Positions 7,393-11,391 of a DNA stretch of 11,391 nucleotides are shown in pieces. Below the pieces are notes generated by a model. It was not told the DNA's origin and did no database searches. It saw only the letters and a list, made by a program, of their open reading frames with translations. Source of the DNA: Enterobacteriaceae bacterium UBA2655. Lineage in GTDB: Bacteria; Pseudomonadota; Gammaproteobacteria; Enterobacterales; Enterobacteriaceae. How positions within the stretch are numbered: position 1 is the stretch's first letter; each line of letters starts with the position of its first letter. The stretch lies in assembly GCA_002359495.1 (NCBI GenBank), contig DENB01000097.1:1-11391 (forward strand), in the 5' to 3' direction. Both the position numbers and the translations under genes were made by a program.

Positions 7393-9141
7393 TCAGTTAA
7401 TGCGCGGGTTTAGCGCCAGCGGCCAGAGATGTTCGATAATCAGCTGAACGCTGCGGTTGCCGCGAAACTCGTTGATATCCAGTTTATACGCCAGTTCGAC
7501 CTGGCGCACGCTGCTGTCGGGCCAGAGCGTGGTATCGATGTTGAAGGCGATCCCGTCCAGCAGCGGCCCGCCGCCCAGCGGCTCCAGCATCACCTTGAGA
7601 TGGCGTTCGCCCACCAGGCGCTGCTGCAACAGCTTGAATTTGCCATCGAATACCGGCTCGGGAAAAGCTTGTCCCCAAGGACCCGCTTCGCGCAGCAGCT
7701 CGGCGGTTTGCAGCGTCAGCTCCATCGGATGCAGCTCGCCATCCGACCAGACGATCCCCTGCAGCGTTTCGCCGTCGAGCCACTCGCCCACCAGGTCGGC
7801 GAAACGCTGGCGAAACTCCTCGTAGCGCGCCGCCTCTAAAGAGAGACCGGCCGCCATGGCGTGACCGCCGAACTTCAGCATCATGCCCGGCCAGAGCGTA
7901 TCGAGCCGCTCCAGCGCATCGCGCAGATGGAAACCGGCGATCGAGCGGCCGGAGCCTTTCAGCGTGCCGTCACCCGCCGGGGCGAAAGCGATCACCGGGC
8001 GATGAAAACGCTCTTTCAGCCGCGAGGCGAGGATGCCCACCACCCCCTGATGCCATTCGGGATGATAAAAGGCCAGCCCGAGCGGCAGCTCGCTGTGCTG
8101 GCTCTCCAGCTTCTGGCAGAGCGCCAGCGCCTCGCTCTTCATCCCCTGCTCGATCTCTTTGCGCGTCTGGTTGAGCGCGTCCAGCTCGCTGGCCAGCATG
8201 CGCGCCTGTGCCTGATCCTCCGTGAGCAGCAGCGCGACGCCGACCGACATATCATCCAGCCGACCGGCGGCGTTCAGGCGCGGCCCGAGCGCGAAGCCGA
8301 GATCGCTGGCGACCAGCTGACGCGCCTCGCGGTTGGCGATCTCCAGCAGCGCGCGGATGCCGGGACGGCACTTCCCGGCGCGAATGCGGCTCAGCCCCTG
8401 CCACACCAGAATGCGGTTGTTGGCGTCCAGCGGCACCACGTCCGCCACTGTGCCCAGCGCCACCAAATCCAGCAGCTCCGCCAGGTTAGGCATGTCGTGC
8501 CCTGCGGCGAACCAGCCCTGCTCGCGCAGATAAGCGCGCAGCGCCAGCATCAGATAGAAGGCGACACCGACGCCGGCCAGCGAGCGAGAGGGAAACGTGC
8601 TGTCGTCGAGGTTGGGATTCACCATGGCGTCCGCTTCCGGCAGCGTTTCGCCGGGCAGATGGTGATCGGTGACCAGCACGGGAATGCCATACTGATGGGC
8701 GCAGAGCACCCCGGCATGGGAAGAGATGCCGTTATCCACCGTCAGAATTAGCTCGGCGCCGCGCGCGCGCGCCTGCTCCACCACCTCCGGACTCAGGCCG
8801 TAGCCGTCGTCGAATCGGTTCGGCACCAGATACTGCACGTCGCCGCCGCCCATGCTGCGCAGCGCCAGCACAGTTAGCGCGGTGCTGGTGGCGCCGTCGG
8901 CGTCGAAGTCGCCCACCACCATAATGCGGCGGCCGTCCTGCAACGCCTGATGCAGCAGCGCGACGGCTTTGTCGATGCCGCTCAGGGTGTGATACGGCAG
9001 CAGATGCTTCGCGCCGCGCTCCAGCTCTGCCGCATTCAGCACGCCGCGCTGGCTGTAGAGCCGGCGCAGCAGCGGATGCAATTCTGTCGGCAACGCCTCT
9101 GTCGTCGACGCTTCTCGCCGACGCAGTTCAACCTGTTTCAT
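7393..9141 (-). CDS. recJ: Single-stranded-DNA-specific exonuclease RecJ
   Basis: RecJ degrades single-stranded DNA 5' to 3' and works in RecF-pathway recombination, base excision repair and mismatch repair. The 582-residue protein belongs to the DHH phosphoesterase superfamily. Metal-binding motifs are intact: [11 protein letters not shown] (77-87), TVDNGIS (134-140), VTDHHLP (157-163) and the [10 protein letters not shown] stretch (187-196). The DHHA1-type motif [12 protein letters not shown] is at 423-434, and a C-terminal OB-like part includes [11 protein letters not shown]. Start at ATG 9141 matches the E. coli beginning MKQ.QLRRRE; a TTG three codons upstream is in frame but touches the dsbC stop. 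The start is nine bases after the dsbC stop, so the two are co-transcribed. The tail LALNPRIN extends about five residues beyond the E. coli end, a minor difference. Confidence 0.97.
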   Translation of the reverse strand: MKQVELRRREASTTEALPTELHPLLRRLYSQRGVLNAAELERGAKHLLPYHTLSGIDKAVALLHQALQDGRRIMVVGDFDADGATSTALTVLALRSMGGGDVQYLVPNRFDDGYGLSPEVVEQARARGAELILTVDNGISSHAGVLCAHQYGIPVLVTDHHLPGETLPEADAMVNPNLDDSTFPSRSLAGVGVAFYLMLALRAYLREQGWFAAGHDMPNLAELLDLVALGTVADVVPLDANNRILVWQGLSRIRAGKCRPGIRALLEIANREARQLVASDLGFALGPRLNAAGRLDDMSVGVALLLTEDQAQARMLASELDALNQTRKEIEQGMKSEALALCQKLESQHSELPLGLAFYHPEWHQGVVGILASRLKERFHRPVIAFAPAGDGTLKGSGRSIAGFHLRDALERLDTLWPGMMLKFGGHAMAAGLSLEAARYEEFRQRFADLVGEWLDGETLQGIVWSDGELHPMELTLQTAELLREAGPWGQAFPEPVFDGKFKLLQQRLVGERHLKVMLEPLGGGPLLDGIAFNIDTTLWPDSSVRQVELAYKLDINEFRGNRSVQLIIEHLWPLALNPRIN

Positions 9142-9150
9142 GACTGCCAA

Positions 9151-9855
9151 TTAACCACCACGTTTTTGCCCGTCCAGCACCTGTTTCAGCTCCTGCGGTC
9201 CCTGATAGCCCGGGATCATCATGCCGCTATCGGTGAGAATAGCGGGCGTGCCCTGAATGCCATAGAGAATGCCCAACTTATAGTGCTGATCGAGATTGAT
9301 GTCACACGAGGCCGCGGCTGGCGCGTTGCCCTTCATCGCGTCGTCAAACGCCTTATTGCGATCGGCGGAGCACCAGATCGACTTCATCGCGTTCTCCACC
9401 TGGCCGTGCAGCCCTTCGCGCGGGAAAGCCAGGTAGCGCACGGTAATGCCGAGCGCGTTGTAGTCCGCCATCTGTTCATGCAGTTTGCGGCAGTAGCCGC
9501 AGGTGATGTCGGTGAAGACGGTGATCACATGCTGCTCTTTAGGCGCTTTATAAACGATCATCTGCGACGCCAGCGCGTCCACTTTCTTATCCAGCAGCTG
9601 GTTAGTGACGTTGACCGGCTGCGCGCCGCTGACGTCGTATAACGGCCCCTGGATCATATGCTTGCCGTCATCGGTGACGTAAAGCACGCCGCTTTCGGTC
9701 ATCACGGTCTTAAAACCCGGCAGCGGTGATGGCTGGATTTCGGTCTGCTGCAGCCCCAGTTTGTTCAGGGATTGCTGAATCGCGCTGTCATCGGCCTGAA
9801 CCAAGCCGGAAAAGGCGCTGGCGAGCAGAGCCATCATCACGAAATGCTTTTTCAT
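9151..9855 (-). CDS. dsbC: Thiol:disulfide interchange protein DsbC (periplasmic disulfide isomerase)
   Basis: DsbC reshuffles wrong disulfide bonds in periplasmic proteins as a V-shaped homodimer kept reduced by DsbD. The 234-residue precursor has a classical signal peptide (MKKHFVMMALLASAFSGLVQ, then A21) with cleavage expected before DDSAI, as in E. coli. After an N-terminal dimerisation domain (about 22-85) and a linker helix comes the thioredoxin fold, with the active-site CGYC at 119-122 (mature 98-101), the structural cysteine pair at 162 and 184 (mature 141 and 163) and the cis-proline loop GTPAI at 202-206. The ATG at 9855 has AAGGAA upstream with a five-base spacer. It lies 22 bases after the xerD stop and 9 bases before recJ, the normal enteric arrangement. 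No sigma-E type promoter could be recognised by eye in the xerD 3' end. Confidence 0.98.
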   Translation of the reverse strand: MKKHFVMMALLASAFSGLVQADDSAIQQSLNKLGLQQTEIQPSPLPGFKTVMTESGVLYVTDDGKHMIQGPLYDVSGAQPVNVTNQLLDKKVDALASQMIVYKAPKEQHVITVFTDITCGYCRKLHEQMADYNALGITVRYLAFPREGLHGQVENAMKSIWCSADRNKAFDDAMKGNAPAAASCDINLDQHYKLGILYGIQGTPAILTDSGMMIPGYQGPQELKQVLDGQKRGG

Positions 9856-9877
9856 CTGATTTCCTTATTTCCGCGCG

Positions 9878-10771
9878 TCAGGCGCGCGGATGATGCTGTT
9901 GATGTAACTGACGCAGCCGCTCGGTCGCGACGTGCGTATAAATTTGCGTGGTTGAGAGATCGCTGTGTCCCAGCAACATTTGTACGACACGAAGATCGGC
10001 GCCGTGGTTCAGCAGGTGGGTGGCGAACGCATGGCGCAGGACGTGCGGCGAAAGCTTCTCGCTGTCGATTCCCGCCAGCGTGGCATAATGTTTGATGCGA
10101 TGCCAGAAGGTTTGCCGCGTCATCTGCTGCGCTCGGTTGCTGGGAAAGAGCACGTCCAGCGTCTGCCCGTTCAGCAACCACGGCCGCCCATACTCCATAT
10201 ATTGCTCCAGCCAGTGCACCGCCTCTTCGCCCAACGGCACCAGGCGCTCTTTGTCGCCCTTGCCGATCACCCGTACCACCCCCTGGCGCAGGCTGACGTC
10301 GCTGAGCGTCAGGCCGACCAGCTCGGAGACGCGCAGCCCGGTGGCATAGAGCAGCTCCAGCATCGCCTTATCGCGCAGCTCCAGCGGGATCTCCACGCTC
10401 GGCGCCTGCAACAGCCGCTCCACCTGCGCTTCCGACAGATCCTTCGGCAAACGCTGCGGCAGTTTCGGCGCGGCCAGCAGCGCGCTGGGATCGTCCGCGC
10501 GCAGCTTTTCCCGGTAGCAGTACTGGAAAAGCCGCCGCATGGCGCTGAGCAGGCGCGCCGAGCTGCTCGCTTTATAGCCGCCGTCAAGCCGCTCGGCGAG
10601 GAACGCCTGTAGATCCAGCGCGCTCACCGTCAGCAGCGTGAGCTGACGGTGAGCGAGCCAGCCGGTCAGGTTTTGCAGATCCTGGCGGTATGAAGAGAGC
10701 GTGTTTTGCGCCAGGTTGCGCTCAATCCAGAGCGCATCGAGAAACTGTTCTGTGAGGTCGCTGTCTTGCAC
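9878..10771 (-). CDS. xerD: Site-specific tyrosine recombinase XerD
   Basis: XerD acts with XerC and FtsK at the dif site to resolve chromosome dimers, and at related sites on plasmids and integrative phages. The 297 residues (E. coli 298) comprise the N-terminal SAM-like DNA-binding domain (about 5-90) and the catalytic domain. The catalytic set is complete: Arg147 in TGLRVSEL, Lys171 in [13 protein letters not shown], His243 and Arg246 in [12 protein letters not shown], His269 in [11 protein letters not shown], and the nucleophile Tyr278 in QIYTHV. The C-terminus [11 protein letters not shown], involved in partner contacts, equals the E. coli end. It starts with GTG at 10771, preceded by a strong GGGGGA ribosome site. 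This is the housekeeping recombinase in its normal location, not a mobile-element integrase. Confidence 0.98.
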   Translation of the reverse strand: MQDSDLTEQFLDALWIERNLAQNTLSSYRQDLQNLTGWLAHRQLTLLTVSALDLQAFLAERLDGGYKASSSARLLSAMRRLFQYCYREKLRADDPSALLAAPKLPQRLPKDLSEAQVERLLQAPSVEIPLELRDKAMLELLYATGLRVSELVGLTLSDVSLRQGVVRVIGKGDKERLVPLGEEAVHWLEQYMEYGRPWLLNGQTLDVLFPSNRAQQMTRQTFWHRIKHYATLAGIDSEKLSPHVLRHAFATHLLNHGADLRVVQMLLGHSDLSTTQIYTHVATERLRQLHQQHHPRA

Positions 10772-10873
10772 TTTTCCCCCGCTGACCGCTGCGAAATCGC
10801 GCTCATTATGCCTGATTTAAGCCCGCTTCTGATACAATTGCGCCAGAGTCGGCAAAAACTGAGCACTATCTGT
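10772..10873. promoter_or_regulatory. Divergent xerD / fldB intergenic promoter region
   Basis: The 102 bases between two divergent core genes hold no other gene. For fldB an extended -10 (TG, one base, TACAAT) lies on the plus strand at 10830-10838, 35 bases before the fldB ATG; no good -35 is seen, which is usual for extended -10 promoters. For xerD a CATAAT hexamer on the minus strand at 10805-10810 is a possible -10 but has no convincing -35. No SoxS or other operator could be assigned by eye. Confidence 0.45.
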
Positions 10874-11391
10874 ATGAAAATCGGGCTTTTTTACGGTTCC
10901 AGCACCTGTTACACCGAAATGGCGGCGGAGAAGATCCGCGACTTTATCGGCGAAGAGCTGGTGACGCTGCATAATCTGAAAGATGAGGATCCCTCGCTGA
11001 TGGAGCAGTACGACCTGCTGATCCTCGGCATTCCTACCTGGGATTTCGGCGAGCTGCAGGAGGACTGGGAAGCAATTTGGCCTCATCTGCCCAATCTCGA
11101 TTTGCGCGGCAAGATTGTGGCGCTCTACGGGATGGGCGACCAGATCGGCTACGGCGAGTGGTTTCTGGATGCGTTGGGCATGCTGCACGATCTGCTACAG
11201 CCGATGGGGGTGCGGTTTGTCGGCTACTGGCCGCTGGAGGGCTACGAGTTTACCAGCCCGAAACCGCTGACTGCCGACGGCGCGCAGTTTGTCGGCCTGG
11301 CGCTGGATGACGTTAATCAGTTCGAGCAGAGCGACGAGCGCATCGAGCAGTGGTGCGAGCAGATCCTCACCGAAACGGCGGCCCTACTCTG
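10874..11391 (+). CDS. fldB: Flavodoxin 2 (FldB), cut by the right edge just before its expected stop
   Basis: FldB is a small FMN-binding electron carrier of the long-chain flavodoxin type. 172 codons are visible and E. coli FldB has 173 residues; the last two bases TG could begin the stop codon. Seen: the FMN phosphate loop [10 protein letters not shown] at 6-15 in the flavodoxin P-loop position (usually T/S-x-T-G-x-T), [15 protein letters not shown] around the first isoalloxazine-contacting loop, and [20 protein letters not shown] around the second loop. The C-terminal part carries [14 protein letters not shown]. The Cys in the P-loop (STCYTE in place of STGxT) is also present in E. coli FldB, which supports fldB over fldA. 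It is divergent from xerD, as in other enterics. The start is fixed by homology; the ribosome site is weak. Confidence 0.96.
   Translation, partial: MKIGLFYGSSTCYTEMAAEKIRDFIGEELVTLHNLKDEDPSLMEQYDLLILGIPTWDFGELQEDWEAIWPHLPNLDLRGKIVALYGMGDQIGYGEWFLDALGMLHDLLQPMGVRFVGYWPLEGYEFTSPKPLTADGAQFVGLALDDVNQFEQSDERIEQWCEQILTETAALL

Noticed and set aside
7861..8751. 296-codon plus-strand frame opposite recJ
   Set aside because: Antisense to conserved DHH and DHHA1 motifs of recJ; the translation is Gln/Arg/His-rich with no domain. It is an artefact of GC-rich codon use.
8950..9642. 230-codon plus-strand frame spanning the recJ-dsbC boundary
   Set aside because: It runs antisense across two conserved genes and has no ribosome site or recognisable domain.
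9878..10771. Tyrosine recombinase as a sign of an integrative element next to the T6SS module
   Set aside because: It is XerD by near end-to-end likeness, length and gene neighbourhood, and is separated from the T6SS module by four core genes.
1..11391. CRISPR arrays, tRNA or rRNA genes, insertion sequences
   Set aside because: No regularly spaced direct repeats, cloverleaf-type sequence, transposase frame or terminal inverted repeats were seen on either strand by eye.

Overview
The window looks like an enterobacterial chromosome. Every housekeeping protein aligns by eye, almost end to end, with its Escherichia coli counterpart, and the order fldB / xerD-dsbC-recJ-prfB-lysS is the enteric order. 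The housekeeping part is GC-rich (a sampled recJ line is about 63% GC). A member of the Erwiniaceae (Pantoea, Erwinia or Mixta-like) would fit, but that genus-level guess is inference.

Right part (about 4,590-11,391): conserved core. From right to left on the minus strand run xerD (tyrosine recombinase for chromosome dimer resolution), dsbC (periplasmic disulfide isomerase), recJ (5'-3' single-strand DNA exonuclease), prfB (release factor 2, with its autoregulatory +1 frameshift intact) and lysS (lysyl-tRNA synthetase), closed by a clear intrinsic terminator at 4587-4612. xerD-dsbC-recJ are packed within 0-22 bases of each other and prfB-lysS within 9 bases. A 127-base gap with a strong hairpin separates recJ from prfB. 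fldB (flavodoxin 2) is divergent on the plus strand and is cut by the right edge just before its expected stop.

Left part (1-about 4,590): accessory DNA. After a very AT-rich gap of about 340 bases comes a four-gene type VI secretion (T6SS) spike module, all on the minus strand: vgrG (spike trimer), a DUF2169 protein (accessory/adaptor family), a DUF4150 PAAR-like protein (spike tip) and the first 174 codons of a fourth protein that starts one base after the PAAR-like stop codon. That last protein has the layout of a T6SS cargo effector: a proline-rich basic N-terminus, then a hydrophobic Gly/Ala-rich region common in polymorphic toxins. Its toxin domain and any immunity gene lie beyond the left edge. 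The likely logic is that VgrG plus the PAAR-like protein form the tip, DUF2169 helps to mount the cargo, and the fourth gene is the cargo. No T6SS sheath, baseplate or membrane-complex gene is present here, so this is either an orphan vgrG island inserted downstream of lysS or the end of a larger cluster.

The most novel content is the truncated effector. The best-supported special mechanism is the prfB programmed frameshift.
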